Below, piece after piece: positions 5,182 to 5,182 of a stretch of DNA of 5,182 nt. This stretch comes from Nitrospirota bacterium. Lineage in GTDB: Bacteria; Nitrospirota; Nitrospiria; Nitrospirales; Nitrospiraceae. Under the pieces are notes generated by a model, which worked only from the letters and a program-made list of their open reading frames with translations, had not been told where the DNA came from and made no database searches. Numbering within the stretch: position 1 is the first letter of the stretch; each line of letters starts with the position of its first letter. The stretch spans positions 1 to 5,182 of the forward strand of contig SCVQ01000326.1 in assembly GCA_004296865.1 (NCBI GenBank), in the 5' to 3' direction. The translations under genes were made by a program, and so were the position numbers.

Positions 5182-5182
5182 C

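Overview
The window comes from a GC-rich bacterium with a Gram-negative envelope. A periplasmic HtrA protease, an MlaC-type lipid carrier, an exported cupredoxin and a small CxxC...CxxC zinc-ribbon protein together suggest a Nitrospira-like organism (Nitrospirota). This is inference from gene content and family resemblance; there is no rRNA or other marker to confirm it.

Layout. Positions 1-4007 hold five genes on the minus strand, read from right to left: a single-PDZ HtrA/Deg serine protease (2871-4007), an MlaC/Tgt2-family lipid-binding protein (2181-2837, possibly starting at 2858), a second trypsin-like protease with no PDZ domain and no visible export signal (1245-2123), a PflX-type radical SAM protein (280-1236), and a small helical protein of unknown function cut by the left edge (1-234). 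Gaps are about 8-57 bp and no convincing terminator lies between the genes, so they probably form one operon. A sigma70-like promoter at 4081-4110, whose -10 box overlaps a perfect 12-bp palindrome, could drive it.

Positions 4008-4411 are a 404-bp divergent intergenic region. To its right, on the plus strand, lie a 61-residue zinc-ribbon protein (4412-4597) and a type 1 copper cupredoxin (4652-5092), 54 bp apart with a hairpin between them. A good sigma54-type (-24/-12) element at 4348-4364 sits 47 bp upstream of the zinc-ribbon start. A 15-bp inverted repeat lies about 140 bp upstream of the predicted transcription start, where sigma54 enhancer-binding proteins usually bind. The last about 80 bp probably hold the C-terminal end of a convergent minus-strand gene.

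How the genes may work together. HtrA (periplasmic protein quality control) and MlaC (phospholipid shuttling) both fit envelope maintenance. The second protease and the orphan radical SAM enzyme have no obvious place in that pathway, so their co-location is the most interesting gene-level feature. The plus-strand pair looks like a separately controlled unit: an exported copper electron carrier behind a small metal-binding protein. I see no CRISPR array, insertion sequence, tRNA or rRNA, and no clear new defence or mobile system.
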